Below, one piece after another: positions 13,694-23,577 of a stretch of DNA of 24,743 bases (position 1 is the stretch's first letter; each line of letters opens with the position of its first letter). The notes under the pieces were generated by a model. That model saw nothing but the letters and a program-made list of their open reading frames with translations. It did not search any database and was not told where the DNA came from. Position numbers and translations under genes: made by a program. Origin of the DNA: Comamonadaceae bacterium (GTDB taxonomy: Bacteria; Pseudomonadota; Gammaproteobacteria; Burkholderiales; Burkholderiaceae); assembly GCA_947484245.1 (NCBI GenBank), contig CANKOT010000026.1:1-24743 (forward strand), read 5' to 3'.

Positions 13694-16125
13694 AGATCCG
13701 CCCCTCATTTCAGACAGCCAAGCTTGTTCGAGCCCTGAGCTTGGGCGGCTTCTTGCTTTGTCAATTGCCCATCTTTGCGCAAGAAAACAGTCTGACAAAG
13801 AAGGGCGCAGAGTCTGCTACGGCCGCAAGCAGGCCAGCACTGGTCCTTCAAAACAGCCTTCGCCTAGAAGAAAAAATCTCCGACATCGAGCGCAAGCAGG
13901 CGCCCCTGTTTGTCTCGGGCCAACGCCTAGATGTCCGATCCGATATTGACTTGGTCATTGAAGGCGATGCTTTGCTGCGCAAACAGGGTCTGACGGTGCG
14001 GGCGCAGCGCATTGAATACGATCAATCTCAAAGCACCCTGAAAGCAGAAGGCGGCGTCAAAATCACGCGCGAAGGCAATACCTTTCAAGGCCCTTCTTTG
14101 AATTTGCAAGCAGACTCTTTCCAGGGCAAGTTCTTAAAACCGGAATACGCGCTGCTCAAGGGTGGCGGGCATGGCGAAGCCTCTGAAATAGAGTTCATCG
14201 GTACGCAGCGCGCCATCATCCGCAACGCCACTTACACCACTTGCACACGCATTCAAGGCCCCAGTTGGCTGCCCGAGTGGGTGTTGAAAGCGGCCAGTCT
14301 TCAAATCAATGAAGAAGACAACAGCGTTCAAGCGAAAGACCTGCAACTTCGCTTCAAAGATGTGCCGATTTTGGCCGCACCTTCCCTCACTTTTCCGCTC
14401 AATAGCGAAAGGCAGTCTGGTTTATTGTCCCCCCTGATTGGCATTGACACCGTCAGCGGCATTGAGCTGACCACACCTTATTACTGGAACATTGCACCCA
14501 ACCGCGATGCCACACTGAGCACCACGATCATGAGCAAGCGGGGCGTGGCTGTCGATTCTGAATTTCGCTATCTTGAGCCTGACAGCCAAGGACAAGTGCG
14601 CTTGAACATCATGCCCAACGACACATTGCGACAGCAATCTCGTTGGGGCGTGTCGGCGCAACACACAGGGGGCATAGAGACGGGCAGCTCGGTCTTGGGC
14701 CGCTTAGATCTCAACGTCAATTTAAACAGAGTCAGCGATGAGAATTACTGGCGAGACTTCCCGCGCGCTGGTTTGTCATTGACCCAGCGCTTGTTACCGG
14801 CTTCAGGCAGTCTGCATTGGGCACAAGGCAATTGGTCCATGATGACGCGGGTACAGCAATTCCAAACCTTGCAGGACATCAGCTCTCCCATCACGCCACC
14901 TTATGATCGTTCACCCCAAATTTTGGCTCAATACACCAAGTGGGACATGAATGGCTTTGATGTCGGATTCACTGCAGACACCACGCGATTTGAAGCCGAT
15001 TACAGCCGCATTCCGGGGGGGGCCAGTGTCATTTTGAGAAATGGTCAGCGCAGTTTTGCGGCCGCACAAATCAGCCGCCCTTGGCGCAAACCTTGGGGGT
15101 TTGTGGTTCCCAAAATTCAACTGCACGGCACACGCTACCAGTTGGACGCCGCGCTTGACAACGGCCAACTTGACGCCAATCGCTTGCTACCCACCTTCAG
15201 TCTCGACAGTGGTCTGATTTACGAACGCGATGCATCCTACTTTGGCCGCAACCTTCGGCAAACTCTAGAGCCTCGCGCTTATTTTGTGCGAACACCTTAC
15301 AAAGATCAAAGCCAACTGCCCAGCTATGACAGTGGCGTCACCGATTTCAATCTGGCCACCATTTACGCCGAGAACCCCTATGTGGGCCAAGACCGAATTG
15401 CCGACAACAATTTGGTCACCTTGGGTGTCAACAGCCGCTTCTTTGATGCCAACACGGGCGCAGAGTTGGCTCGCCTTGGCTTTGCCCAAAGGTATCGTTT
15501 TTCAGACCAGCAGGTGCGTTTGCCGGGTGAATCAACTGTGGCTTCGGGCTTCAGCGACATTTTGGTAGGGGCAGGGGTGGGCTGGGACAGCCGTTGGAGT
15601 TTTGACTCAACCCTTCAATTTGACGCCCAGACGCACCAAACCACACGCACCACACTCACCACGCGCTTTAGCCCAACGCCCTACCGCGTGTTCAACACAG
15701 CGTACCGACTCTCGCGCAATCAAAGCGAGCAAATTGATGTGGGATGGCAATGGCCTCTGCGTGATTTCTCATTTGCCGCTGACAAGCCTTCCGCAGACGC
15801 TCCCTACCTCACCCCCGGTCAAGGCTTGGGTGCAGATCGTTGGTACAGTGTGGGACGCATGAACTTCAGCCTGAAAGACCGCAAAATGGTTGATACTTTG
15901 TTGGGCTTTGAATATGACGCAGGTTGCTGGCTTGGCCGTGTGGTTTATGAAAGACTGCAAAGCACCACCACCACATCCCGCAGTCGCATTTTGTTTCAAC
16001 TTGAATTTGTAGGATTGGCCCGCGTTGGCTCTAGTCCATTGAAGACATTGCGCGACAATATCCCCCGTTATCAATATCTTCGCGAAGACTTGGCGCCCAC
16101 CAGCAGATTCACCTCTTATGACTAA
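13690..16125 (+). CDS. lptD: LPS-assembly protein LptD precursor
   Basis: The 811-residue outer-membrane beta-barrel that, with LptE, inserts lipopolysaccharide in the outer leaflet. A signal peptide is visible (hydrophobic core ALSLGGFLLCQLPIF, likely cleavage after Ala30), then an OstA/LptA-like domain roughly 65-200 and a large barrel rich in alternating aromatic strands to the C-terminus. The mature part contains only two cysteines that I find, Cys185 in TTCTR and Cys746 in AGCWLG, so one long-range disulfide is possible where E. coli LptD has two. The start is TTG at 13690; no ATG or GTG fits, the reading frame being closed by a stop at 13648. Its end overlaps the surA start by 8 bp, making an lptD-surA-rsmA operon. 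Divergent from amgK. Confidence 0.95.
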   Translation: MKIRPSFQTAKLVRALSLGGFLLCQLPIFAQENSLTKKGAESATAASRPALVLQNSLRLEEKISDIERKQAPLFVSGQRLDVRSDIDLVIEGDALLRKQGLTVRAQRIEYDQSQSTLKAEGGVKITREGNTFQGPSLNLQADSFQGKFLKPEYALLKGGGHGEASEIEFIGTQRAIIRNATYTTCTRIQGPSWLPEWVLKAASLQINEEDNSVQAKDLQLRFKDVPILAAPSLTFPLNSERQSGLLSPLIGIDTVSGIELTTPYYWNIAPNRDATLSTTIMSKRGVAVDSEFRYLEPDSQGQVRLNIMPNDTLRQQSRWGVSAQHTGGIETGSSVLGRLDLNVNLNRVSDENYWRDFPRAGLSLTQRLLPASGSLHWAQGNWSMMTRVQQFQTLQDISSPITPPYDRSPQILAQYTKWDMNGFDVGFTADTTRFEADYSRIPGGASVILRNGQRSFAAAQISRPWRKPWGFVVPKIQLHGTRYQLDAALDNGQLDANRLLPTFSLDSGLIYERDASYFGRNLRQTLEPRAYFVRTPYKDQSQLPSYDSGVTDFNLATIYAENPYVGQDRIADNNLVTLGVNSRFFDANTGAELARLGFAQRYRFSDQQVRLPGESTVASGFSDILVGAGVGWDSRWSFDSTLQFDAQTHQTTRTTLTTRFSPTPYRVFNTAYRLSRNQSEQIDVGWQWPLRDFSFAADKPSADAPYLTPGQGLGADRWYSVGRMNFSLKDRKMVDTLLGFEYDAGCWLGRVVYERLQSTTTTSRSRILFQLEFVGLARVGSSPLKTLRDNIPRYQYLREDLAPTSRFTSYD

Positions 16126-17518
16126 ATTTTTTGCACTGAACTCCACTCTGGCCCACTCTGGCATTGGCGCGCTTAAAAGCTTTGCCCGACCCTTTCAAAA
16201 AAAGAAGGGCTTGGCGGTTAGCATCGCCTTGTTCGGCGCCCTTGCGTGTCCTGGCTTGCTGCAGGCGCAAAGCAATGCTCAAACAAGGCTTGCAGACTTC
16301 ATTGTGGCCGTCGTCAACTCGGAGCCCATTACCAACAAAGAAGTGCAAACTCTCAAGCTACGCTTGCAAAAGCAATTGCCGCCTGGTACACCCGGTCCCA
16401 GCCCTCAAGCTTTAACACAGCAAGCGCTCGATCAATTGATCAATGAAAAAGCGCAATTGCAACAAGCGCGAGAAAACGGAATTCGCATCGATGACACTGA
16501 GTTGGATCAAACCGAGTTAGTCATCGCTCGACAAAACCAAATTTCTAAAGAAGAACTCTACAAGCGTCTGGCTTCTGAAAATTTGAGCGTGTCTGGGTTT
16601 CGCGATCAATTGCGCAATCAACTCACCATCACCCGTTTGCGAGAACGCGATGTTGACAACAAAGCCCGCATTTCAGACATCGATGTCGAGCAATTCCTTC
16701 GAAGTCAACAAGCGGGTCAGGCCCCCTCCGCCAGACCCATTGACTTGAACTTGGCCATGATCTTGATTGCGGTGCCCGAAAACAGCACAGACAAAGAAGT
16801 GGCCGAGTTGAAACTCAAAGCGCAGCAAATTTCTCAGCGCGCCAAAGGTGGCGAAAGCTTTGCTGCGCTAGCGCTGTCTTTCTCACAAGCCATGGACAAA
16901 GGTGCCAATGGCGGTGAGATGGGCTTGAGGCCTGCAGATCGTTACCCAAGCCTGTTTGTCGAAAGCACTCAAGCTCTCAGAATGGGAGAGGTTTCAGAGC
17001 CTGTTCAGTCTGGCGCTGGCTTTCACATTCTGAAGGTTTTGGAAAAGAAACAAAGCGAGATGAGCAACACGCTGATTGCTCAAACGCGAGCGCGGCACAT
17101 CTTGTTGCGCACGGGCAGTGGGCTCACAGAAGCGGCCGCGCGCAGCCGTCTTCTCACCTACAAACAACAAATTCAGGCGGGTGCAGACTTTGCAGTTTTA
17201 GCGCGGCAGTTTTCGCAAGATGGCAGTGCATCAGCTGGTGGTGATTTGGGTTGGGCAAGTCCGGGACAATTTGTGCCGGAGTTTGAAGAGGTCATGGCGC
17301 GTCTAAGCCCTGGACAAGTTTCCGAGCCCCTCATTTCACGCTTTGGCGCACACCTGATTCAAGTGATGGAACGGCGAGAAGCAGCCATGTCCATTCGGGA
17401 GCAACGTGAAATGGTGCGCGCGCAATTGCGCGAAAAGAAGTTAGAAGAATTGTATGCAAATTGGGTCAGTGAGCTTCGTGGACGCGCCTACGTAGAGCTG
17501 CGTGAACCACCTCAATGA
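16118..17518 (+). CDS. surA: Periplasmic peptidyl-prolyl isomerase/chaperone SurA
   Basis: A 466-residue periplasmic chaperone that escorts beta-barrel proteins, LptD among them, to the BAM complex. After a rather long positively charged N-region ending KKK, the signal core runs about 31-48 and cleavage is likely after Ala50 (LLQAQ). The SurA N-terminal chaperone domain follows ([16 protein letters not shown] near 60), then two parvulin domains, about 205-312 (ending [13 protein letters not shown]) and 322-425 (starting TRARHILLR, ending [13 protein letters not shown]). The ATG at 16118 overlaps the last codons of lptD; no later Met gives an intact signal peptide. The stop overlaps the rsmA start (ATGA). 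Confidence 0.96.
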   Translation: MTKFFALNSTLAHSGIGALKSFARPFQKKKGLAVSIALFGALACPGLLQAQSNAQTRLADFIVAVVNSEPITNKEVQTLKLRLQKQLPPGTPGPSPQALTQQALDQLINEKAQLQQARENGIRIDDTELDQTELVIARQNQISKEELYKRLASENLSVSGFRDQLRNQLTITRLRERDVDNKARISDIDVEQFLRSQQAGQAPSARPIDLNLAMILIAVPENSTDKEVAELKLKAQQISQRAKGGESFAALALSFSQAMDKGANGGEMGLRPADRYPSLFVESTQALRMGEVSEPVQSGAGFHILKVLEKKQSEMSNTLIAQTRARHILLRTGSGLTEAAARSRLLTYKQQIQAGADFAVLARQFSQDGSASAGGDLGWASPGQFVPEFEEVMARLSPGQVSEPLISRFGAHLIQVMERREAAMSIREQREMVRAQLREKKLEELYANWVSELRGRAYVELREPPQ

Positions 17519-18276
17519 AGCATATTCCGCGCAAACGTTTCGGCCAACACTTCTTATCCGACGGCGGCATCATTGATGCCATCGTCGATGCCATTCATCC
17601 GCAAGCGGGTCAACCCATGGTTGAAATTGGCCCTGGTCTTGCGGCACTCACGCAGCCCCTGGTGGAACGCTTAGGGCACCTGACAGTCATTGAGCTTGAT
17701 CGAGACTTAGCGCTTCGACTTCGACTTCACAAACAGCTCACCGTGGTCGAATCAGATGTCTTGCGCGTCGACTTCACGGCTTTGGCTGCTGGGCAAAAAC
17801 TTCGGGTGGTGGGCAACTTGCCTTACAACATTTCCACCCCTATTTTGTTTCACCTGCTGTCACACGTGAAGGTCATTGAAGATCAACACTTCATGCTTCA
17901 AAAAGAAGTCATTGATCGCATGGTGGCTCAGCCCGCAACTTCTGACTATGGCCGTTTGTCCGTCATGTTGCAGTGGCGCTATGCGATGAAGAATGTGCTT
18001 TTTGTACCGCCTGAAAGCTTCGATCCGCCACCTCGAGTTGACAGTGCTGTGGTGCGCATGGTGCCTCACTCAGAGCCGGCCAACATCGACGTCAAGCTCT
18101 TAGAAAAATTGGTACAAGTGGCGTTCAGTCAGCGCCGAAAGCTGTTACGGAACACCTTGGGCGCATGGCTCATTGAAAGAAACTTCTCGGGCCACTTTGA
18201 TGTCCAACGGCGTGCCGAGGAAGTGAGCGTTCAAGAGTACCTGCAACTGGCCATGGCCTTGAACGCAGACATTTAA
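17515..18276 (+). CDS. rsmA: 16S rRNA dimethyladenosine transferase RsmA (KsgA)
   Basis: A 253-residue enzyme that dimethylates A1518 and A1519 of 16S rRNA late in small-subunit assembly. It begins [16 protein letters not shown], has SAM motif [12 protein letters not shown] (36-46), the acidic VIELDRDL and the catalytic NLPYNIS at 101-107. Start ATG overlaps the surA stop. pdxA, which often stands between surA and rsmA in gammaproteobacteria, is absent. A strong hairpin terminator follows 3 bp after the stop. Confidence 0.97.
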   Translation: MKHIPRKRFGQHFLSDGGIIDAIVDAIHPQAGQPMVEIGPGLAALTQPLVERLGHLTVIELDRDLALRLRLHKQLTVVESDVLRVDFTALAAGQKLRVVGNLPYNISTPILFHLLSHVKVIEDQHFMLQKEVIDRMVAQPATSDYGRLSVMLQWRYAMKNVLFVPPESFDPPPRVDSAVVRMVPHSEPANIDVKLLEKLVQVAFSQRRKLLRNTLGAWLIERNFSGHFDVQRRAEEVSVQEYLQLAMALNADI

Positions 18277-18279
18277 ATG

Positions 18280-18319
18280 AAAATAGGTGCCAAGGCGGTC
18301 AGGCCTTTGCACCTATTTT
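18280..18319. terminator. Bidirectional intrinsic terminator between rsmA and the barstar gene
   Basis: AAAATAGGTGCCAAGGC (18280-18296) pairs with GCCTTTGCACCTATTTT (18303-18319) over 17 positions with one mismatch around a 6-base loop. The A run and T run at the two ends make it work in both directions, which suits the converging rsmA and barstar genes. Confidence 0.85.
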
Positions 18320-18370
18320 GAACTGCGCTGGCAGTTTCTAAGTCAGAGTCTAAATCTGTGTCTGCGTTGT

Positions 18371-18982
18371 TCAGGCTGCTGCGAGCCAATAGCCTGCATT
18401 GAATGGGCTACTCATGCGAAGCGCCAATGGCGATACATCGACCAATTTGTCAGTTGGCATTTTCTCGCCTTCTTCCGTGACCACCTCAACGCCGTCTGCG
18501 TCGAACTCGGGGGCCGCTTCAGCCAGTTTTTCAGATCCTGCCGTTGCAGCACGTGCCACAGAGAAGGAGTAGAAGCAGCGGAAAGGCACTTTGCGATCGC
18601 CCCAGTAGTCGGCGGTGTCGCGGAAAATGTCGAGCAATTGTTCGCGGGCTTCTTTGTCAAATTTAGAGTTGGCAGGGATATGCTCCAACACCACAACAAA
18701 GCCAGGCTGAGGGCCAGACTTGTGCAAGGGATCGGTCATGCTGTCGTAAAGCGCATCAAAGTTTTTACCGAAGTGCGAGGGCAGTGTAAATTGTGCTGCG
18801 ATCAAATCGAGCACATCTTGTTTGCTTTGCGCCTTCGACAAATTGGCGTACAAAAAGTGTTGACCCAAACCACCTGCCGCCTCTTGCAAATCGCTCACGC
18901 GAAAAGCTCGAATTGACTGGACGATGTTTGTCCGTACACCCTTCAAAGGTGTTTCTTGGTCCTGCCGAATTGGCTTGTCCAT
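18371..18982 (-). CDS. Barstar-family ribonuclease inhibitor, extended
   Basis: A 203-residue cytoplasmic protein with a barstar core: HFGKNFDALYDSMTD at about 70-84 aligns with the barnase-binding helix of barstar, including Asp76 and Asp80 at the positions of barstar Asp35 and Asp39. Classical barstar is about 90 residues; here there are roughly 40 extra residues before the core and about 60 after it (including EFDADGVEVVTEEGEK and a terminal FNAGYWLAAA) with no recognised domain. It should block the ribonuclease encoded 141 bp upstream on the same strand, protecting the cell before export. The ATG at 18982 is preferred because GAGTGAG lies at a fair distance before it; a GTG at 18994 is the alternative. 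Confidence 0.85.
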   Translation of the reverse strand: MDKPIRQDQETPLKGVRTNIVQSIRAFRVSDLQEAAGGLGQHFLYANLSKAQSKQDVLDLIAAQFTLPSHFGKNFDALYDSMTDPLHKSGPQPGFVVVLEHIPANSKFDKEAREQLLDIFRDTADYWGDRKVPFRCFYSFSVARAATAGSEKLAEAAPEFDADGVEVVTEEGEKMPTDKLVDVSPLALRMSSPFNAGYWLAAA

Positions 18983-19111
18983 CGCCGTTCTCACTCTCTA
19001 ATTTTTAAACCAGCCTTTTGGGCTTTTGATTGACAAATAACGAATGCTCATCTTCGAGCACCCTTCACTACATTCACGACCCACAGTGGCCTCCCGCGTT
19101 TTCATGGCATG

Positions 19112-19139
19112 TTCACGGCGCTTTCACGGCGTGTTCACA
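19112..19139. repeat. 11-bp-period repeat TTCACGGCG at the RNase gene end
   Basis: TTCACGGCG occurs at 19112-19120 and 19123-19131, and a partial copy TTCACA at 19134-19139, so the copies recur every 11 bp, about one turn of DNA. The repeats cover the stop codon of the RNase gene and the following bases. No function is known. Confidence 0.4.
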
Positions 19140-19528
19140 ATTTCCCGAAAACTTGCGTAATGGTCTTGCGTATAAAAACACTTTTTAGGCAAGCGGGGCT
19201 CCTCCCCTCCACACACAATACGCCGAGCGCCACGGGTTTTTTCACCTGGCGTTTTGACGGTGTATTCGCGATAAAAACCGCGATTCGCTGGAGGCAAAAG
19301 CCGTTCACGATTGCCAAAAACAACCCCATCTTTTTCGTACCGAAACGGCCCACCTTGGCGGATGAGCAGATAGGTTTCTTGGCCCTCTTTGGGCAAGTCC
19401 TGTAACGCGATGGGTGCTGTAACAACTGCTTCGGGGAATGATTTCGCCTGCACTAAATTGGTGCACGGCGCAAAAAAGAGCCCTAAACAGACGGCAATCG
19501 CAGCAAAATCAAGCGTTTTAGAGCGCAT
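19124..19528 (-). CDS. Secreted barnase-family ribonuclease
   Basis: A 134-residue guanyl-preferring RNase of the barnase (N1/T1/Ba) family. Catalytic residues align with barnase: Glu88 in FYREYTV (barnase Glu73), Arg102/Arg103 in GARRIV, and His123 in QDHYASF (barnase His102, same DHY context). A signal peptide ends near Ala28 (NLVQA), so the mature enzyme of about 106 residues should leave the cytoplasm; Cys106 and Cys117 probably form a disulfide there. AGGAA before the ATG at 19528 fixes the start. The inhibitor gene follows on the same strand, an RNase-then-inhibitor order. The 144 bp between this gene and maeB upstream hold a small CCCC/GGGG hairpin and a T run but no convincing promoter that I can name. 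Confidence 0.9.
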   Translation of the reverse strand: MRSKTLDFAAIAVCLGLFFAPCTNLVQAKSFPEAVVTAPIALQDLPKEGQETYLLIRQGGPFRYEKDGVVFGNRERLLPPANRGFYREYTVKTPGEKTRGARRIVCGGEEPRLPKKCFYTQDHYASFREIVNTP

Positions 19529-19672
19529 GTCATTCCTGTGAAATTAAGCCGCACACCCACTGACAACCTTCAAAATCACCGGGTAAACCCCGAAATTCGA
19601 AGGCGCTAGTTTGCCGCAATGTGCTAAAAAAAGCAAGTACTTTCCCCAAGGTCGGGGATTTTCTCGCAGAAA

Positions 19673-21973
19673 TTACCGAACCGCGTTGGCGTCGGCGACG
19701 GTCAGCGCCGTCATGTTCACAATTCGCCGCACCGTCGCACTGGGCGTCAGGATGTGAACGGGTTTGGCAGCGCCCAAAAGGACGGGGCCAATGGCAATGT
19801 TGCCGCCAGCTGCCGTTTTAAGCAGGTTGTAGGAAATGTTGGCCGCATCAATATTAGGCAAGACCAGCAGGTTGGCGTCTCCCTGCAAGGTGCTATGGGG
19901 CATCTGTAGGGCACGGGCATCTCCATCTAGCGCAATGTCACCATGCATTTCACCATCCACCTCTAGCCAGGGCGCATTTTTTTGCAACAGCGCCAAAGTT
20001 TCACGCATTTTCACAGCGCTGGGTTCGTTGGAAGTGCCAAAGTTAGAATGCGACAGCAAAGCCGCTTTGGGTCGAATGCCAAAGCGCTTCATTTCATGGG
20101 CGGCCATGACCGTGATTTCAGCCAATTGCTCTGCGTTTGGATCGTAGTTGACATGCGTATCGACCAAGAAAACTTGGCGGTCGGGCAACATCAATCCGTT
20201 CATACAAGCAAAGGTGTTGACACCAGCGCGCTTGCCAATGACCTGCTCAATGTAGGGCAGGTGCGTTGCGTTGGTGCCCCATGTGCCACAAATCAGGCCG
20301 TCCACCTCGTCTTTGTGCAAGAGCATGGCGCCGATCAATGACAAGCGACGGCGCATTTCAATTTTGGCCACTTGCACCGTGATGCCCTTGCGCTCCGTCA
20401 TGCGATGGTAGGTTAGCCAGAAGTCGCGATAACGGTGATCGTCCTCGACATTGACCACTTCGTAATCCAAGCCTTCTTTCAATCGCAGGCCGAATTTGAC
20501 AATGCGCTCGGCAATCACGGCTGGGCGGCCGATGAGGGTGGGGCGCGCCAATCCTTCATCGGCAACAATTTGCGCAGCGCGCAAGACCCGCTCTTCTTCA
20601 CCCTCGCTGTAAGCCACGCGCTTTTTCAGACCGCGCTTGGCTGCGGTGTAAATGGGCTTCATGGTGGTGCCAGAGGCATACACAAAGCTTTGCAAGCGCT
20701 CGCGGTAGGCTTCCATGTCGGTGATGGGGCGCGAAGCCACACCACTGTCAGCGGCTGCCTGCGCCACTGCCGGCGCAATTTTGATCATCAGGCGCGGATC
20801 AAAGGGTTTGGGAATGAGGTACTCGGGGCCAAACACCAATGGCTCGCCCGCGTAGGCTGCAGCCACCACTTCGCTTTGCTCGGCTTGCGCCAAGTCAGCA
20901 ATGGCATAGACCGCGGCAATCTCCATCTCTTGCGTGATGGTGGTTGCACCACAATCCAAAGCGCCCCTGAAAATGTAGGGGAAGCACAGAACGTTGTTGA
21001 CTTGATTGGGGTAGTCAGTCCGTCCCGTTGCCATGATGGCGTCATCGCGAACCGCTTTGACATCTTCGGGCAAGATTTCGGGGTTGGGGTTAGCCAATGC
21101 AAAGATCAAAGGCTTGGCCGCCATTCTTTTTACCATGTCTTGTTTCAAGACACCGCCCGCAGACAAACCCAAAAACACATCGGCGCCGTCAATGGCTTCG
21201 GCCAAGGTGCGTTGGTCTGTTTTTTGTGAAAACTGAATCTTGTCTTCGTCCATCAACTCCTTGCGGCCTTCGTAAACCAAGCCCGCCAAGTCGGTAACCC
21301 AAATGTTCTCTCGGCGAATGCCGAGTTTGACCAACAAGCCCAAGCACGCCAATGCTGCTGCTCCCGCGCCAGAAGTGACCAACTTGACTTGGCTTGGGTC
21401 TTTGCCCACCACTTTGAGGCCGTTCAAAATGGCCGCACCCACCGTGATGGCGGTACCGTGCTGATCGTCGTGGAAAACTGGGATCTTCATGCGCTCGCGC
21501 AATTTGCGCTCGACATAAAAACAATCGGGGGCTTTGATGTCTTCTAAGTTGATCCCGCCAAAAGTGGGCTCAAGTGCCGCAATGATTTCAACCAGTTTTT
21601 CGGGATCCTTCTCATTGATCTCAATGTCAAACACGTCAATGCCTGCGAATTTTTTAAACAGAACGGCTTTGCCCTCCATGACGGGCTTGCTCGCCAAGGG
21701 GCCGATGTCGCCCAAGCCTAAAACTGCCGTGCCGTTGGTGACAACGCCCACCAAATTGCCGCGGCTGGTGTATTTGAAAGCGGCTGCGGGATCTTTGACA
21801 ATTTCTTCGCAAGGTGCGGCCACGCCTGGCGTGTAAGCCAAGGCCAGGTCGTGCTGGTTCACCAATTGCTTGGTGGCGGTGACTGCAATTTTTCCGGGTG
21901 TGGGGAACTCGTGGTATTCGAGTGCAGCTCGGCGCAACTGAGCGCGGCGCTCTTCAGCATTGACTTTCGCCAT
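19673..21973 (-). CDS. maeB: NADP-dependent malic enzyme with phosphotransacetylase-like domain
   Basis: A 766-residue protein that decarboxylates malate to pyruvate with NADP. The malic-enzyme half has Tyr47 in [13 protein letters not shown], catalytic Lys102 in [11 protein letters not shown], metal residues Glu144-Asp145 in [10 protein letters not shown] and Asp169-Asp170 in FHDDQHGTA, and the cofactor loop SGAGAAA at 201-207. From about residue 435 a phosphate acetyltransferase-like domain follows, which in MaeB proteins is regulatory (acetyl-CoA response) and not catalytic. Length is typical of this fusion. AGGAGA before the ATG at 21973 fixes the start; the upstream in-frame start at 22009 is unlikely. 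The 175 bp upstream to pepP probably hold its promoter; I see TAAAAT on the minus strand near 22040 but no good -35 box. Confidence 0.96.
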   Translation of the reverse strand: MAKVNAEERRAQLRRAALEYHEFPTPGKIAVTATKQLVNQHDLALAYTPGVAAPCEEIVKDPAAAFKYTSRGNLVGVVTNGTAVLGLGDIGPLASKPVMEGKAVLFKKFAGIDVFDIEINEKDPEKLVEIIAALEPTFGGINLEDIKAPDCFYVERKLRERMKIPVFHDDQHGTAITVGAAILNGLKVVGKDPSQVKLVTSGAGAAALACLGLLVKLGIRRENIWVTDLAGLVYEGRKELMDEDKIQFSQKTDQRTLAEAIDGADVFLGLSAGGVLKQDMVKRMAAKPLIFALANPNPEILPEDVKAVRDDAIMATGRTDYPNQVNNVLCFPYIFRGALDCGATTITQEMEIAAVYAIADLAQAEQSEVVAAAYAGEPLVFGPEYLIPKPFDPRLMIKIAPAVAQAAADSGVASRPITDMEAYRERLQSFVYASGTTMKPIYTAAKRGLKKRVAYSEGEEERVLRAAQIVADEGLARPTLIGRPAVIAERIVKFGLRLKEGLDYEVVNVEDDHRYRDFWLTYHRMTERKGITVQVAKIEMRRRLSLIGAMLLHKDEVDGLICGTWGTNATHLPYIEQVIGKRAGVNTFACMNGLMLPDRQVFLVDTHVNYDPNAEQLAEITVMAAHEMKRFGIRPKAALLSHSNFGTSNEPSAVKMRETLALLQKNAPWLEVDGEMHGDIALDGDARALQMPHSTLQGDANLLVLPNIDAANISYNLLKTAAGGNIAIGPVLLGAAKPVHILTPSATVRRIVNMTALTVADANAVR

Positions 21974-22148
21974 GTGATGTCTCCTGTAAGGCACGAACTG
22001 CCCGCTCAACGGGTGAGGGGCTTAAGCCATGCATGATCCTATTTTAGTCCCCACTTGAATGGCCAACTCTTGGAAAAGCATCATTCAAAGTAGGCAGACT
22101 TTTGACTTTCAATCACAAGTGGCATGGGTGCCGCTTAGGTTTGATTGT

Positions 22149-23549
22149 TTAATTGCGCATCAAAGCTTCAATTTCATCGGCTTTCACGGGCACGCCGCGG
22201 GTCATCAATTCGCAGCCATTGGCCGTCACAACCGCATCGTCTTCAATGCGAATGCCAATGTTGTGAAAACGCTCAGGCACGCCGGGGGCTGGTCGAACAT
22301 AAATGCCCGGCTCAATGGTCAGCACCATGCCGGGCCTCAAAACCCGGCTGGGTCGGTCTTTGATCAGCTCGCCACTCAAGGGGTCTTTGCGTTCACTGAA
22401 AGTTCCCACCTCAGAAGGCTCTACATAACTGCCGCAGTCGTGCACGTCCATGCCAAGCCAATGACCTGTGCGGTGCATGTAAAACTGAAAATAACTTCTG
22501 TTGGCAATCACGTCTTGCGCATTTCCCACTTTGTTGGCATCCAAGAGGCCGATGTCCAACATGCCCTGAGCCAAGACCTTCACCGTGGCTTCGTGGGGGT
22601 CTACAAACCGCGCACCCGCACGCGTGGCTACCACTGCCGCATCTTGAGAGGCCAGCACCAAGTCGTAGAGTTCGCGCTGTGCGGCGCTGAATTTGCCATT
22701 GGCGGGAAAGGTTCGCGTGATGTCGCTGGCGTAGCCATCGAGCTCGCAACCTGCATCAATCAAAACCAAATCACCACTCAAGATAGGGCCCGCATCGGCG
22801 CGGTAGTGGAGCACACAAGCATTGGCACCACCCGCCACGATGGAGCCATAGGCAGGGTACTGGGAGCCGTGTTGGCGAAACTCATGCAGCAGCTCAGCGT
22901 CTAAATGGTATTCACGAACGTCTTCTCCGGCACGCAGCATGGCTGCAGAGCGTTTCATGGCCCGAATGTGGGCGCCAGCACTGATTTGAGAAGCGCGGCG
23001 CATGATGTTCAATTCGTGCTCGTCTTTGACCAAGCGCATTTCATCCAACAAATCACATACATCGCGTTGTTGAGTGGGGCACAGCGCGCCATACCTCACA
23101 CGTGCACGCACTGCGTTCATGCCGGTTTCAATGCGCGCCGACAAACTTGAGTGGGTTGCAAACGGATACCAAACGACGTCTTTGTTCTCTAACAAGGCTG
23201 GCAATTTGGCGTCCAACACAGCGCTTGGCCAAGCTTCATGGACGGCCAATTGGGAGAGGGCCGCATCCGGGCCCAAGCGAACACCATCCCAAATTTCACG
23301 CTCCATGTCTTTGGGCTGACAAAACAAGGTTGATCGACCCTCGGCGCTTAAAACCAAACAAGCGTTGGGTTCTGTAAAGCCCGTTAAATAATAAAAATAA
23401 CTGTCATGCCGGTACAAATAGTCGCTGTCGCGATTGCGTTGGCGCTCTGGCGCAGTGGGAATGATGGCAATGCTGTTGGGAGAATGTGCCGCCATCAGGC
23501 TTGCCAATTTGGCACGGCGTGCTGCGTACAAGTTGGGTTCCAATGTCAT
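22149..23549 (-). CDS. pepP: Xaa-Pro aminopeptidase
   Basis: A 466-residue M24B metallopeptidase that removes N-terminal residues preceding proline. The dinuclear metal site is complete: Asp265 in LVLIDAG, Asp276 in GYASDITRTF, His363 in RTGHWLGMDVHD, Glu413 in TIEPGIYV and Glu436 in GIRIEDD. The N-terminal AMP_N domain has the usual DSDYLYRHDSYFYYLTGF. The ATG at 23549 was chosen because the protein then begins with the family-like MTLEPNLYAARR; an ATG at 23609 would overlap murU and has no ribosome site. It follows murU by 28 bp, so the two are likely co-transcribed. Confidence 0.95.
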   Translation of the reverse strand: MTLEPNLYAARRAKLASLMAAHSPNSIAIIPTAPERQRNRDSDYLYRHDSYFYYLTGFTEPNACLVLSAEGRSTLFCQPKDMEREIWDGVRLGPDAALSQLAVHEAWPSAVLDAKLPALLENKDVVWYPFATHSSLSARIETGMNAVRARVRYGALCPTQQRDVCDLLDEMRLVKDEHELNIMRRASQISAGAHIRAMKRSAAMLRAGEDVREYHLDAELLHEFRQHGSQYPAYGSIVAGGANACVLHYRADAGPILSGDLVLIDAGCELDGYASDITRTFPANGKFSAAQRELYDLVLASQDAAVVATRAGARFVDPHEATVKVLAQGMLDIGLLDANKVGNAQDVIANRSYFQFYMHRTGHWLGMDVHDCGSYVEPSEVGTFSERKDPLSGELIKDRPSRVLRPGMVLTIEPGIYVRPAPGVPERFHNIGIRIEDDAVVTANGCELMTRGVPVKADEIEALMRN

Positions 23550-23577
23550 CTTGAGATCGCTTTCTGGTTGCTGGGCT

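Noticed and set aside
18287..18916. 209-codon plus-strand ORF opposite the barstar gene
   Set aside because: It begins inside the bidirectional terminator and is rich in Cys, Arg and His; the minus-strand barstar reading has clear family motifs.
19643..19658. TCCCC/GGGGA hairpin after maeB
   Set aside because: The stem is only 5 bp and the T run on the minus strand begins about 11 nt later, so it is a poor terminator.
20435..21229. 264-codon plus-strand ORF opposite maeB
   Set aside because: Antisense shadow of a clearly coding gene; no recognisable motif and His/Gly/Gln-rich composition typical of reversed coding DNA.
22059..22904. 281-codon plus-strand ORF opposite pepP
   Set aside because: Antisense shadow of pepP with an intact metal site on the other strand; no domain recognised.
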